Source of the DNA: Enterocloster aldenensis
GTDB lineage: Bacteria > Bacillota > Clostridia > Lachnospirales > Lachnospiraceae
Assembly (NCBI RefSeq): GCF_003434055.1
Contig: NZ_QVEX01000012.1
Span: 91,544-155,543 of the forward strand
DNA length: 64,000 bases
Direction: 5' to 3'
The position numbers were made by a program, and so were the translations under genes. Positions 24,820-34,190 of this stretch are shown here, in pieces (the stretch's first letter is position 1; the number at the start of each line of letters is the position of its first letter). The notes below the pieces were generated by a model that made no database searches, had not been told where the DNA came from, and saw only the letters and a program-made list of their open reading frames with translations.

Positions 24820-26383
24820 CGATGAAGGGATCATGCTGGAATCCATTAAAAGTATTATCCTGTCCAACTTTGGAAGCGAATGCCAGGTGGCCTGTGTGAA
24901 AACCGGGCGGGCCGTCATTGAGCAGGCAGAGGCATTCCGGCCGGATATTGCCATTGTGGATATCCAGATGCCTGGTTTAAGCGGCATACAGGCCATCCGC
25001 GAGGTGCGCAGGTTCAACTCCTCCATGGTGTTCATCATCATTACTGCTTATGACAAATTTTCCTATGCCCAGGAAGCAGTCAACCTGGGGGTGATGGAGT
25101 TCATCACAAAACCAGTGAACAAAAAGAAGATACTGGATGTGTGCATCCGCGCCATGCACCAGGTGGAGGAGGCCAGGAAGAAACTTAGCGATGACCTGAA
25201 AATCCGGGAAAAGCTGGAACTGGTGGTCCCCATGATTGAGAGTGGATTTATCTATAATCTGCTCCGGGATGACACGGATATATACCGGAAGGATTATCTG
25301 GAGATGCTGGATATAAAAGTCCGGTATGGCTTTGCCATTGTCCTGGAATTTGGCGATGGTGTGGTGGACGGACTGATGACCAACGCAGTGGGGGCAAACG
25401 TCAGGCTGAATAAGTATTACACCCAGCTCCGGGAACTGGTAAAGGACTACTTTGACTGTATCACAGGGCCTGTCATGGGGAACAGGATTGTGCTGTTCGT
25501 GCCCTTTGAGAGGGAGAAAACCCGGTATGAAGAGCGGGTGGAAATCATTACCAGGACCAGGAACATGATTTACAGGCTGGAAGCTGGCATTGACATGCAG
25601 TTTCGGGGAGGCATCGGCATGGTGACTCCTGTGGAGGAGGCTATGGATTCCTACAAGGGGGCGTTAAGGGCCTTGAGGGAGAGCGACAGCCATGTGGTAC
25701 ATATAACAGATATACCGGCCATTGCGAATTATGACGGGGAGTATCCCTTAAAACTGGAGAACCAGTATTTTCAGAGAGGGGCAAAGGCGGACAAGGAAGG
25801 TGCCGCAGCCTGTGCCAACGAGTTCTTTGACTGGATGCTGGAACATGACGGGAATGTGAGGGCCAATATCGAGGTAAAGGTGCTGGAACTGATCATACGC
25901 CTGGAAATGATGGCATTTGAGGAGGGAAGCGTCCGTTATGGGTTCCGTTACAGGGAAAATTATCTGGAGGAAATCCAGGGCGCTGCCGACATGGCCGCAT
26001 TGCGCTGCTGGTTCGTCAGGAAAACAAGGGAAGTCTGTGATAACATCAGTACATCCAGGGAACGGGAATCTGAAAACGTGGTATTCAGGGTAAAGAGTTA
26101 TATCAATGATAATTATGCCCAGGATATTTCGCTGGATGATGTGTCACGGCTGGTGGACATCAGTCCCTATTATTTCAGCAAGCTGTTTAAGCAGGAAGTA
26201 GGGGAGAACTTCATCGAGTATCTGACACGTACCAGGATAACCCATGCCATGCGCCTGCTGGAGGATTCCAGGTACAGCATAAAGGAGGTGTGCCTGATGT
26301 GCGGTTACAGCGACCCCAATTATTTCAGCCGCATTTTCAAAAAGTATGAGGGCATGACACCAAGCGAGTACAGGGAGAGGTGA
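24791..26383 (+). CDS. YesN/AraC-type response regulator
   Basis: A 530-residue regulator. The receiver (1-120) has the acidic pair Asp10/Asp11, phospho-acceptor Asp57 in IAIVDIQMPGLSG, Thr in IIITAYD and Lys in EFITKPVNK. A middle region of about 300 residues of unknown role precedes the C-terminal AraC DNA-binding domain (about 425-528; ISLDDVSRLVDISPYYFSKLFKQEVG and YSIKEVCLMCGYSDPNYFSRIFKKYEG). It overlaps the kinase gene, showing translational coupling. The expected target is the ChvE-MmsA-MmsB operon downstream, which has its own terminator-separated upstream region with an inverted repeat. Confidence 0.9.
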   Translation: MEMFRILVADDEGIMLESIKSIILSNFGSECQVACVKTGRAVIEQAEAFRPDIAIVDIQMPGLSGIQAIREVRRFNSSMVFIIITAYDKFSYAQEAVNLGVMEFITKPVNKKKILDVCIRAMHQVEEARKKLSDDLKIREKLELVVPMIESGFIYNLLRDDTDIYRKDYLEMLDIKVRYGFAIVLEFGDGVVDGLMTNAVGANVRLNKYYTQLRELVKDYFDCITGPVMGNRIVLFVPFEREKTRYEERVEIITRTRNMIYRLEAGIDMQFRGGIGMVTPVEEAMDSYKGALRALRESDSHVVHITDIPAIANYDGEYPLKLENQYFQRGAKADKEGAAACANEFFDWMLEHDGNVRANIEVKVLELIIRLEMMAFEEGSVRYGFRYRENYLEEIQGAADMAALRCWFVRKTREVCDNISTSRERESENVVFRVKSYINDNYAQDISLDDVSRLVDISPYYFSKLFKQEVGENFIEYLTRTRITHAMRLLEDSRYSIKEVCLMCGYSDPNYFSRIFKKYEGMTPSEYRER

Positions 26384-26387
26384 TGGG

Positions 26388-27488
26388 ATGGAGAAGGGAA
26401 AACGGGGCAGGAAGATGGCGGATAAGACCGCTGGGGCGGGAAAAAGAATGATTACTGCCGTACTTGCCGTTATTCTGGCCATATACACATGTATGGCCTT
26501 GGGCGGATGCCGGAAGACAGAGGAGGTGCCTGAAACCAGCCAGGAGGAGACAGGGGACCGTCTGCAGATTGGCCTGAGTTTTGAATCCTATGTGATTGAG
26601 CGCTGGATCCGGGAACGTGATGTGTTTGTCTCCGCGGCCAAGGAACTGGGGGCGGATGTGAACGTGCAGAACGCCAACGGAGACGTGCAGGAGCAGATTG
26701 CGCAGATTGAATATTTCATCAGGAAACAGATGGATGTGATTGCGGTGGTGGCCGGGGACTGCGACGCCCTGTCCGATGTGATGAAGAAGGCCAAGGACGC
26801 AGGCATTAAGACGGTCAGCTATGATAGGCTGATTAACAATTCAGACTGCGACCTGTACATATCCTTTAATAATGAACTGGTGGGGCGGCTGATGGCGGAA
26901 TGTTTCCTGGAATACGCGCCGGATGGCGGGGACATTTTCATGATTCAGGGGCCCCAGACCGATGGCAATGTCCATCAGATTAGGAAAGGGTTTGACGACG
27001 TCATAAGAGGCAGCAGGCTGAATGTTGTATACGAGGCCAACTGTGAGGGATGGCTGGCAGAGCATGCATTTACCTATGTAAAAGAAGGGCTTTCCCGGCA
27101 CAAAGATATCGTGGGGGTCATGTGCGGCAACGATGACCTGGCAACCCAGGCATTCCGGGCGCTATCCGAGGAACGGCTGGCAGGTAAGGTAATCCTTACC
27201 GGACAGGACGGGGATTTGATGGCATGTCAGCGGATTGTGGAAGGGACGCAGAACATGACTGCCTTCAAGTCAGTGGAGGAAGAGGCCAGGTTGGCAGCGG
27301 AGTATGCGGTCATGCTGGGCAGGGGCGAGGAACTTACCGGTATTACCAAGACCATTCATGACGGCACTTATGATGTCCCATACCGGGAACTGCTTCCGGT
27401 TGCGGTCACAAAGGAGAACATGGATGATGTAATCATAAAGGGCGGGTTCCACGCTGAGGAGGATGTTTATCTGAATGTAAAGAAGTAA
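26388..27488 (+). CDS. Sugar-binding lipoprotein, XylF-like
   Basis: A 366-residue lipoprotein: a signal segment (about 20-38) ends in lipobox LGGC with the acylated Cys41, followed by a type I binding-protein fold (LQIGLSFESYVIERWIRERD, EYFIRKQMDVIAVVAGD, KTVSYDRLINNSDCDLYISFNN, GVMCGNDDLATQAFRAL, TGQDGD). The SYDRLI and NDD motifs match D-xylose-binding XylF. It belongs to the sensing operon, four bases after the response regulator, and is a second binding protein besides ChvE. It may feed the MmsAB transporter with another sugar or deliver ligand to the sensor. Confidence 0.82.
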   Translation: MEKGKRGRKMADKTAGAGKRMITAVLAVILAIYTCMALGGCRKTEEVPETSQEETGDRLQIGLSFESYVIERWIRERDVFVSAAKELGADVNVQNANGDVQEQIAQIEYFIRKQMDVIAVVAGDCDALSDVMKKAKDAGIKTVSYDRLINNSDCDLYISFNNELVGRLMAECFLEYAPDGGDIFMIQGPQTDGNVHQIRKGFDDVIRGSRLNVVYEANCEGWLAEHAFTYVKEGLSRHKDIVGVMCGNDDLATQAFRALSEERLAGKVILTGQDGDLMACQRIVEGTQNMTAFKSVEEEARLAAEYAVMLGRGEELTGITKTIHDGTYDVPYRELLPVAVTKENMDDVIIKGGFHAEEDVYLNVKK

Positions 27489-27511
27489 GCCCCATACTGC
27501 AGATTGTCCAG

Positions 27512-27547
27512 GCAGCATATATCAGATTCTGATATGGCTGCTTTTTT
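27512..27547 (+). terminator. Terminator of the sensing operon
   Basis: Stem GCAGC-ATATATCAG / CTGATAT-GGCTGC with a short loop followed by TTTTTT. It separates the sensor operon from the transporter operon. Confidence 0.85.
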
Positions 27548-27632
27548 CATGTTTTTACCGGAACAAAATACAGCCATATAGCATTTTTTTGCTGTCAGGC
27601 TGTCCAGCTGTCCAGGTCCCCATTGGCAAACC

Positions 27633-27695
27633 GATAGTTTTGTGCTAATGGTTCACAAGCAAGTCCAGTCCGTCCTGTGATAGGATAAAACTATC
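27633..27695 (+). promoter_or_regulatory. Inverted repeat upstream of the sugar transporter operon
   Basis: GATAGTTTT (27633-27641) and AAAACTATC (27687-27695) form a perfect 9-bp dyad 45 bp apart, upstream of the binding-protein gene at 27726. No sound -35/-10 pair is present, as expected for an activator-dependent promoter. A candidate site for the YesN-type regulator. Confidence 0.5.
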
Positions 27696-27725
27696 AAAAA
27701 TAAGTGTCTGGAGGAGGATTTTATA

Positions 27726-28901
27726 ATGAAAAAGAGATTGATTGCAGCGGCACTGACAATGGCCATGGCAGCTGGTATGATGACCGGATGCGGCGGTTCC
27801 GGCAAACCGGCGGAGAGCGTGGCGGCAACAGCCGCAGCGGATGCGGGAAACACGGAGGCGGCAAAGGCAGAGGAGGCAAAGACAGAGGCGTCCCAGGACG
27901 GCGCTCCGGCGGCAGGCGGCGCAGGCGCGCTCATCGGCGTTGCAATGCCTACCAAGGACCTTCAGAGATGGAACCAGGACGGCGCCAACATGAAGGCAGA
28001 GCTGGAGGCAGCTGGATACGAGGTGGATTTACAGTATGCGAGCAATGATGTCCAGACCCAGGTATCACAGATTGAAAACATGATTTCCAATGGCTGCCAG
28101 ATGCTGGTAATTGCGTCCATTGACGGAAGTTCCCTGGGCGAGCCTCTTTCCCAGGCCAAGGAGGCAGGCATACCGGTTATTTCCTATGACCGTCTGATCA
28201 TGAACTCAGACGCGGTCAGCTATTATGCAACCTTTGATAACTATAAGGTAGGCCAGAAGCAGGGAGAATACCTGGTGGAGGCGCTGGGACTGGAAAATGC
28301 AGCCGAACCAAAGAACATCGAGCTTTTTACAGGCGACCCGGCTGATAACAACTGTGTGTTCTTCTTTGGCGGGGCAATGGATGTGATACAGAAGTATATT
28401 GATGAAGGAAAGCTGGTTGTGAAATCAGGACAGACCGCATTTGAGCAGGTAGCTACTGCCAACTGGGATTCTGAAAAAGCGCAGAACCGTATGGACACCA
28501 TTATTGCAGGCAACTATTCTGACGGGACGGTCCTGGATGCAGTGCTCTGTTCCAATGACTCCACTGCCCTTGGGGTTGAGAACGCCCTGGCAGCTTCCTA
28601 CACAGGCCCATATCCTGTCATTACCGGACAGGACTGTGACATTGCTAATGTGAAGAACATGTTAAATGGCAAGCAGGCCATGTCCGTGTTTAAGGATACC
28701 CGTACCCTTGCAACCCAGGTGGTTAAGATGGTTGACGCTGTCATGCAGGGCGGCGAGGCGGCAATCAATGATACCTCATCTTATGACAACGGAACAGGAA
28801 TCATCCCCACCTACCTATGTGAGCCGGTAGTTGTAACCATTGACAATTATAAGGAAATGCTGATTGAGTCCGGTTATTACACGGAGGACCAGGTAAAGTA
28901 A
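27726..28901 (+). CDS. chvE: ChvE-type sugar-binding lipoprotein of the MmsAB transporter
   Basis: A 391-residue extracellular lipoprotein with a short signal peptide and lipobox MTGC (Cys22), then an Ala/Glu-rich linker (24-58) and a type I periplasmic-binding fold (GVAMPTKDLQRWNQDGANMK, GCQMLVIASIDGSSLGEPLSQAKEAG, VISYDRLIMNSDAVSYYATFDN, DAVLCSNDSTALGVENAL, ITGQDCD). ChvE-like proteins bind several aldoses (glucose, galactose, xylose, arabinose). It is the first gene of the transporter operon, with GGAGGAGG ahead of ATG, and is followed by a hairpin before the ATPase gene, an arrangement that usually gives excess binding protein. Confidence 0.88.
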   Translation: MKKRLIAAALTMAMAAGMMTGCGGSGKPAESVAATAAADAGNTEAAKAEEAKTEASQDGAPAAGGAGALIGVAMPTKDLQRWNQDGANMKAELEAAGYEVDLQYASNDVQTQVSQIENMISNGCQMLVIASIDGSSLGEPLSQAKEAGIPVISYDRLIMNSDAVSYYATFDNYKVGQKQGEYLVEALGLENAAEPKNIELFTGDPADNNCVFFFGGAMDVIQKYIDEGKLVVKSGQTAFEQVATANWDSEKAQNRMDTIIAGNYSDGTVLDAVLCSNDSTALGVENALAASYTGPYPVITGQDCDIANVKNMLNGKQAMSVFKDTRTLATQVVKMVDAVMQGGEAAINDTSSYDNGTGIIPTYLCEPVVVTIDNYKEMLIESGYYTEDQVK

Positions 28902-28915
28902 GACAAAGACAATAG

Positions 28916-28976
28916 AGGGACGGTTGGTACATGAAGCGGAGGGATTCTCCTGAAATGCTTCAGGACAGCCGTCCCT
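28916..28976 (+). other. Intercistronic two-part hairpin between chvE and mmsA
   Basis: Outer stem AGGGACGG / CCGTCCCT (8 bp) encloses a second perfect hairpin TCCTGAA-ATGC-TTCAGGA (28948-28965). No T-run. Probably protects the chvE message or partly attenuates transcription into the ABC genes. Confidence 0.65.
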
Positions 28977-29005
28977 GACTGAAATAGGCTTAGGGAGGGA
29001 GAACG

Positions 29006-30544
29006 TTGGCAAAAATATTATTGGAAATGAAAAATATCACCAAGACATTTCCGGGCGTGAAGGCTCTTGATGATGTGAACCTGCGGGTGGACGAGGGGGA
29101 AATCCATGCCCTGGTAGGGGAAAATGGTGCAGGGAAGTCCACGCTGATGAATGTGCTCAGCGGTATTTATCCCTATGGAAGCTATGAGGGAGATATCATC
29201 TATGACGGGGAAGTGTGTAAGTTCAGCCATATCAATGACAGCGAGAGGAAAGGCATTGTAATCATTCACCAGGAACTGGCCCTGGTGCCGTATATGTCCA
29301 TTGCTGAAAACATGTATCTGGGCAATGAAAAAGGGAAAAAATATGCAATTAACTGGAATGAAACGTATGGTGAGGCCGACGAATACCTGAAGACAGTAGG
29401 GCTTTCTGAATCCTCCCATACTTTAATAAAGGATATCGGTGTGGGAAAACAGCAGCTGGTGGAGATAGCCAAAGCCCTTGCAAAGCATGCCAGGCTTCTT
29501 ATCCTGGACGAACCCACGGCTTCTCTCAATGAGGACGACTCAAAGGCATTGCTGGAGCTGCTTTTGAAGTTCAAATCAGAAGGCATGACAAGCATCATCA
29601 TTTCCCATAAATTGAATGAAATAGCCTATGTTGCGGATAAGATTACGGTTATCCGCGACGGATCTACCATAGAGACCTTGGATAAGGAAACAGATGCCAT
29701 CACAGAGGACCGGATCATCAAAGGCATGGTTGGCCGCGAATTGGTGGACCGTTTCCCAAAGCGTAAAGGCATCGCGGTGGGGGATATTGCCATTAAGGTG
29801 CAGGACTGGAGCGTATACCATCCCCTGTATCCGGACCGGAAGGTGGTGGACCGTGTTTCCTTCCAGGTGGGAAAGGGAGAGGTAGTTGGAATCTGCGGCC
29901 TTATGGGGGCAGGGAGGACGGAGCTGGCCATGAGCATTTTCGGCAGAAGTTACGGAACCAATATTACAGGCAGGCTTTTTCTCCATGGAAAGGAAGTGAC
30001 CCTCCATTCGGTCCGGGACGCCATCCGCCATAAGCTGGCTTATGTGACAGAGGACAGGAAGGGGAATGGGCTGATTCTTTCTAATTCAGTCAGGACGAAT
30101 ACAACCCTTGCCAACATGGATGCGGTGAGCAGTAAGACCATCATTGATAAAGATAAGGAATATCTGGTTGCCGAGGAGTACAGGGATAAGCTGAAGACCA
30201 AATGTCCTTCGGTGGAACAGAACGTGGGAAACCTCAGCGGAGGGAACCAGCAGAAGGTGCTGCTGGCCAAGTGGATGTTTGCGGAGCCGGATATCCTGAT
30301 TCTGGATGAACCAACCAGGGGAATTGATGTGGGAGCCAAGTATGAGATATACTGCATCATCAACCAGCTGGCAGCGGAGGGGAAATCCGTTATCATGATA
30401 TCCTCAGAACTCCCGGAGGTCCTGGGGATGTCTGACCGTATCTATATCATGAATGAGGGCAGGATGGCGGGCGAGGTAAATGCAGGGGAAGCCACCCAGG
30501 AATATATCATGTCCTGTATCCTGAAATCAGATAAAGGAGAGTAG
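29006..30544 (+). CDS. mmsA: Sugar ABC transporter ATPase (two ATP-binding domains)
   Basis: A 512-residue tandem ATPase of the RbsA/XylG/GguA class. Domain 1 has Walker [10 protein letters not shown], signature [14 protein letters not shown] (degenerate) and Walker [12 protein letters not shown]. Domain 2 has an altered Walker [10 protein letters not shown], signature [14 protein letters not shown] and Walker [14 protein letters not shown]. Such duplicated ATPases drive pentose/hexose uptake with one homodimeric permease. The start is TTG, with AGGGAGGGAG upstream, an uncommon codon that may lower its translation relative to the binding protein. It is cotranscribed with the permease, which begins four bases after its stop. 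Confidence 0.92.
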   Translation: MAKILLEMKNITKTFPGVKALDDVNLRVDEGEIHALVGENGAGKSTLMNVLSGIYPYGSYEGDIIYDGEVCKFSHINDSERKGIVIIHQELALVPYMSIAENMYLGNEKGKKYAINWNETYGEADEYLKTVGLSESSHTLIKDIGVGKQQLVEIAKALAKHARLLILDEPTASLNEDDSKALLELLLKFKSEGMTSIIISHKLNEIAYVADKITVIRDGSTIETLDKETDAITEDRIIKGMVGRELVDRFPKRKGIAVGDIAIKVQDWSVYHPLYPDRKVVDRVSFQVGKGEVVGICGLMGAGRTELAMSIFGRSYGTNITGRLFLHGKEVTLHSVRDAIRHKLAYVTEDRKGNGLILSNSVRTNTTLANMDAVSSKTIIDKDKEYLVAEEYRDKLKTKCPSVEQNVGNLSGGNQQKVLLAKWMFAEPDILILDEPTRGIDVGAKYEIYCIINQLAAEGKSVIMISSELPEVLGMSDRIYIMNEGRMAGEVNAGEATQEYIMSCILKSDKGE

Positions 30545-30547
30545 AGT

Positions 30548-31723
30548 ATGGAAAACAAGTTGAAATTATCCGAGGTGCTGAAGAAATATACAATGGTAAT
30601 TGTGCTGGCCGTGGTGGTTATCCTGTTTACTGCCAACACAGGCGGGAAAATGCTCCTGCCCCAGAATGTAAACAACCTGATTGCCCAGAACGCCTACGTA
30701 TTCATTCTGGCAACCGGCATGCTGTTCTGCATACTGACAGGAGGCAACATTGATCTGTCGGTTGGATCCGTGGTATGCTTTGTGGGCGCCATCGGCGGAA
30801 GCATGATGATTAAGATGGGAATCAACCCCTACCTTTCCCTTTTGTCCATGGCGCTGATCGGCATGCTTGTGGGGGCGTGGCAGGGATTCTGGATTGCCTA
30901 TGTGAGGATTCCGCCTTTTATCGTAACCCTGGCCGGTATGCTGATGTTCAGGGGACTTTCCAACGTGGTGCTTCAGGGTATGACCTTGTCGCCGATTCCG
31001 GACCGGTTCTTAAACCTGTTTAATACATACGTACCGGATTTCTTTGGCGGTAAGGGACTTAACATTACCTGTATGCTGGCAGGGATTGCCGTGTGCATGG
31101 TTTACGCCGCCAGCGTGCTGCGCGGACGCATGAAGAAAATGCAGAAGGGCTATCGGGTGGACCCATTTGGCGGGGTAGTTGCAAAGATTGTGGTTATCAG
31201 CGTGGTTGTACTGTTTTTCATGTTCAAGCTTGCGCAATATAAAGGAATCCCCAACGCCCTTCTCTGGGTGAGCGTAATCATTGGCATCTACAGTTACATC
31301 TCATCAAAAACAACCACCGGGCGTTATTTTTACGCGGTGGGCGGCAACGAGAAAGCCACCAGGCTTTCCGGTATTGACACCAACCGGGTGTATTTCCTGG
31401 CGTATCTTAACATGGGGCTTCTGGCAGCAGTGGCTGGCATGATTACCGTGGCAAGGCTTAATTCCGCCAATCCCACTGCGGGCAACAACTATGAGATGGA
31501 TGCCATCGGCGCCTGTTTCATAGGCGGCGCCTCTGCATACGGCGGTACAGGCACGGTTCCGGGAGTCATCATCGGGGCCACCCTGATGGGCGTGCTGAAC
31601 CTGGGCATGAGTATCATGGGTGTGGACCAGAACCTGCAGAAGGTGGTCAAGGGCGCGGTGCTGCTGGCGGCAGTTATATTTGATGTTGTCAGCAAGCGGA
31701 AGTCATTTATCGTGAAGCAGTAG
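30548..31723 (+). CDS. mmsB: Sugar ABC transporter permease
   Basis: A 391-residue permease of the BPD_transp_2 (RbsC/XylH/GguB) family with about 10 membrane helices. Characteristic blocks are LTGGNIDLSVGSVVCFVGAIG, RIPPFIVTLAGMLMFRGL, TTGRYFYAVGGNEKATRLSGID and ACFIGGASAYGGTGTVPGVIIGA, including the EAA-like loop. It forms the channel for sugars delivered by the ChvE-like protein. ATG follows AAAGGAGAG. It ends the operon; 32 bases separate it from the convergent racemase gene, where no clear terminator is seen. Confidence 0.92.
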   Translation: MENKLKLSEVLKKYTMVIVLAVVVILFTANTGGKMLLPQNVNNLIAQNAYVFILATGMLFCILTGGNIDLSVGSVVCFVGAIGGSMMIKMGINPYLSLLSMALIGMLVGAWQGFWIAYVRIPPFIVTLAGMLMFRGLSNVVLQGMTLSPIPDRFLNLFNTYVPDFFGGKGLNITCMLAGIAVCMVYAASVLRGRMKKMQKGYRVDPFGGVVAKIVVISVVVLFFMFKLAQYKGIPNALLWVSVIIGIYSYISSKTTTGRYFYAVGGNEKATRLSGIDTNRVYFLAYLNMGLLAAVAGMITVARLNSANPTAGNNYEMDAIGACFIGGASAYGGTGTVPGVIIGATLMGVLNLGMSIMGVDQNLQKVVKGAVLLAAVIFDVVSKRKSFIVKQ

Positions 31724-31755
31724 CCGTCATCAGATGCGGAGCAAAGGGGGCGAAC

Positions 31756-32454
31756 CTATATCCGGCCGGTCACAGCCGCCATGGCAGTCTTCCTGGCATG
31801 AATGACCGTGGTATCAAAAAGAGGAATCTCCGTATCCTCCTGTCTGATCAGAAGGCCGATTTCCGTGCAGCCCAGGATGACGCCCTGGGCCCCCTTCTGT
31901 GCCAGCTCCCGGATGATGGAAAGAAACCCGGACCTGGATTCAGGGGAAATGGTGCCAAGGCAGAGTTCATCAAAGATAACACGGTTAATCAGCTCCCTTT
32001 GGGGTGTTTCGGGAATCAGGACCTTAAGCCCGCTTTGGATCAGGCGCTCTTTATAGAAATCCTGTTCCATGGTGTAACGGGTGCCTAACAGGGCCACGGT
32101 CCTGATTCCCCTGGACTTCAGGCACTCCGTTGTTACATCTGCAATGTGGAGCAGGGGGATGGAAATATAGGATTGGACCCGGGGAGCGACTTTGTGCATG
32201 GTGTTGGTACAGATGACAATAAAGTCCGCCCCGGCTTTTTCCAGGGAACGGGCGGCCTGCCCCAGTATGTCCCCGCTCCTGTCCCAGTCCCCGCAGGACT
32301 GGCATTTTTCTATTTCATCAAAGTCAACACTGTAGAGGATGCACTTGGAGGAGTGGAGGCCGCCAAGCTCTTTTTTAACGGTTTCGTTGATAATCTTATA
32401 GTAGGTGACGGTGCTTTCCCAGCTCATGCCGCCGATTAATCCGATTGTTTTCAT
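31756..32454 (-). CDS. Aspartate/glutamate racemase family protein
   Basis: A 232-residue cofactor-independent racemase of the RacX/YgeA type. The two catalytic cysteines lie in IVICTNTMHK (Cys83 region) and VILGCTEIGLL (about Cys196). The N-terminus MKTIGLIGGMSWESTVTYY is diagnostic. It interconverts L and D forms of aspartate or related amino acids in the cytoplasm, giving D-amino acids for cell wall or signalling. RBS on the minus strand is AAGGAGGAACAC. It is monocistronic and convergent with mmsB. Confidence 0.9.
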   Translation of the reverse strand: MKTIGLIGGMSWESTVTYYKIINETVKKELGGLHSSKCILYSVDFDEIEKCQSCGDWDRSGDILGQAARSLEKAGADFIVICTNTMHKVAPRVQSYISIPLLHIADVTTECLKSRGIRTVALLGTRYTMEQDFYKERLIQSGLKVLIPETPQRELINRVIFDELCLGTISPESRSGFLSIIRELAQKGAQGVILGCTEIGLLIRQEDTEIPLFDTTVIHARKTAMAAVTGRI

Positions 32455-32539
32455 ATTGTGTTCCTCCTTGGGATTTACCCATAGTATAGCATTTTACCGG
32501 CGAAGGTTCAAGAAATCCATTTCCCCGGTTCATCCCAAG

Positions 32540-32634
32540 GTTATCCTCCCAGGCTATCCTCCCAGGCCATCCTCTTATGGATATTCGCCCAAGGCCATAC
32601 GCCCAAGGCCATACGCCCCAAGACCATCCTCCCC
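32540..32634. repeat. Short imperfect tandem repeats in the racemase-deformylase gap
   Basis: Units of 13 bp (TATCCTCCCAGGC, from about 32542) are followed by 14-bp units CGCCCAAGGCCATA at 32586-32599 and 32600-32613 and a degenerate third. The two sets look related (CCCA-GGC core). No hairpin array or coding sense was seen. Confidence 0.7.
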
Positions 32635-32681
32635 AAATAATCTTCTGGGTTAAAATTCCGGAGGATTTTTTTGCGTTAACG

Positions 32682-32690
32682 TGTTATAAT
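32682..32690 (+). promoter_or_regulatory. Extended -10 promoter of the deformylase-like gene
   Basis: TGTTATAAT carries the TG extension and consensus -10; start codon 45 bases downstream. Confidence 0.55.
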
Positions 32691-32734
32691 GGCGTCATGC
32701 ATTATGATTGAAAATAGTACAAGGGGATGATGGA

Positions 32735-33217
32735 ATGGAGAAATCGATTTTACTGCTGGGTAATCCTGAATTATACCAGGTGTGCGGTGAGGTGACCAGG
32801 GAAGAGCTGCCTTGGATGGAGGAAGTGAAGGAGGACCTTAAGGACACGCTTCTGGCATTCCGGAAGCGTTATGGCGTGGGACGGGCCATTGCCGCGCCTC
32901 AGATTGGCGTGAAAAAGCGTGTTATATACAGGCATCTGGACACGCCGGTGCTGTTCATCAATCCTAGGCTTGAGTTTCCGGATGAGGAGGAGATGGATGT
33001 CATGGATGATTGCATGTCATTTCCTGACCTGCTGGTACGGGTAAGGCGGCATAAACGGTGCGTCATCCATTACAGGGACGGGCAGTGGAAAGAGTGTTCG
33101 CTGGCACTGGAAGGTGATATGGCGGAACTGATACAGCATGAATACGACCATCTTGACGGCATTTTGGCAACCATGAGGGCAATTGATGACAGGGCATTTG
33201 TGATGAAGGAACACTAA
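32735..33217 (+). CDS. Peptide deformylase family protein, divergent
   Basis: A 160-residue member of the Fe/Zn deformylase family that removes formyl from nascent N-formyl-methionine. Motif 1 is GVGRAIAAPQIGV, motif 2 reads DDCMSFP instead of EGCLS/CLSxP, keeping the metal Cys, and motif 3 is QHEYDHLDG with the HExxH ligands and catalytic Glu. The altered motif 2 and short C-terminus suggest a paralogue beside the essential Def, perhaps with reduced or altered specificity. ATG 32735 follows AAGGGG at eight bases. It has its own promoter; no fmt or priA is nearby. Confidence 0.8.
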   Translation: MEKSILLLGNPELYQVCGEVTREELPWMEEVKEDLKDTLLAFRKRYGVGRAIAAPQIGVKKRVIYRHLDTPVLFINPRLEFPDEEEMDVMDDCMSFPDLLVRVRRHKRCVIHYRDGQWKECSLALEGDMAELIQHEYDHLDGILATMRAIDDRAFVMKEH

Positions 33218-33284
33218 AGCAGTATCAGGGATGCTTTAGGAAAATGCCCCTTCCGTATAAATTTATAGAAGGGACCACAGGTTT

Positions 33285-34190
33285 ATGATGATTGACAGGG
33301 ACGAGTTTTTAAAAAGCTATAATATAGAACAGGAAGATTTTGAGGCAGCGGACATGCCGTGGGAGGAACTGGCTGCCATTTATGAGGATTACCAGGCAAT
33401 GGAGGGGAAGCTGCGCAATATCGGCAAGGATTTCGTCTACGATTATCTGTATGATATCGAGCGGGCCGGAATCCATTCCTACCGCTACAGAACAAAGGAC
33501 CCGGGGCATCTTCTGGAAAAAATCATCCGGAAGAGGGTGGAGCATTTTGAACGGTTTAAGGATATCAACCGGACCAATTACCATAAATATGTGACAGACC
33601 TTATCGGCATCCGCGTTTTTTTCCTGTACCGTGAGGACTGGATCCATTTCCATAACTATATTACCAGTGTGTTTGAGAATGACCCCAGGCTTTATGTACG
33701 GGACAGGATCCAGGATTTTGACGGGGATTCCAGGCATTATTATATTGCAGAGCGGCCCAAGGTCTACAGGCGTAACGGGGATTCCAGGATATACGATGAG
33801 GACCTGATTGAAATCCGGTCGGACGGCATTTACCGTTCCCTCCATTATATCATCAAGTATAAGGGGTATTACGTGGAGATTCAGGGCAGGACCCTGTTTG
33901 AGGAAGGCTGGAGCGAGATTGACCACGATATCGTGTATCCTTATTTTAAGGATGATGAGATGCTTAAGGATTTCTCCACCCTGCTGAACCGGCTGTCCGG
34001 CATGGCGGATGAAATGAGCTCTTACTTCCGCAGGATGAAAGGGACGAAGGAAGCCTGGGAGAGGAAGATTGAGGAGGCCAGGGACCGGGAGGAGTCCAGG
34101 AAGCAGGAGGAGTCCAGGGACCGGGAGGAGGCCAGGGCCAGAATACCGGACAGGGCCGGGGAGGATTTAAGTGGAGAGAAAATTAACTGA
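33285..34190 (+). CDS. Small alarmone synthetase-like RelA/SpoT-domain protein
   Basis: A 301-residue protein with a single RelA/SpoT synthetase domain (about 60-235): YRYRTKDPGHLLEKIIRK, YVTDLIGIRVFFLYREDW, then SDGIYRSLHYIIKYKGYYVEIQ and LFEEGWSEIDHD, matching the substrate-binding and tetramer regions of small alarmone synthetases that make (p)ppGpp from GTP/GDP and ATP. Hydrolase, TGS and ACT domains are absent. The C-terminal tail (270-300) is a charged repeat built on E-E-S-R and D-R-E-E. It overlaps the following GrpB-GNAT gene by 20 bases. Whether it synthesises alarmone or acts like a toxSAS enzyme cannot be decided. Confidence 0.82.
   Translation: MMIDRDEFLKSYNIEQEDFEAADMPWEELAAIYEDYQAMEGKLRNIGKDFVYDYLYDIERAGIHSYRYRTKDPGHLLEKIIRKRVEHFERFKDINRTNYHKYVTDLIGIRVFFLYREDWIHFHNYITSVFENDPRLYVRDRIQDFDGDSRHYYIAERPKVYRRNGDSRIYDEDLIEIRSDGIYRSLHYIIKYKGYYVEIQGRTLFEEGWSEIDHDIVYPYFKDDEMLKDFSTLLNRLSGMADEMSSYFRRMKGTKEAWERKIEEARDREESRKQEESRDREEARARIPDRAGEDLSGEKIN

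Noticed and set aside
32540..32634. Short GC-rich repeats as a CRISPR or REP element
   Set aside because: Units of 13-14 bp abut each other without spacers, and they lack internal dyads.
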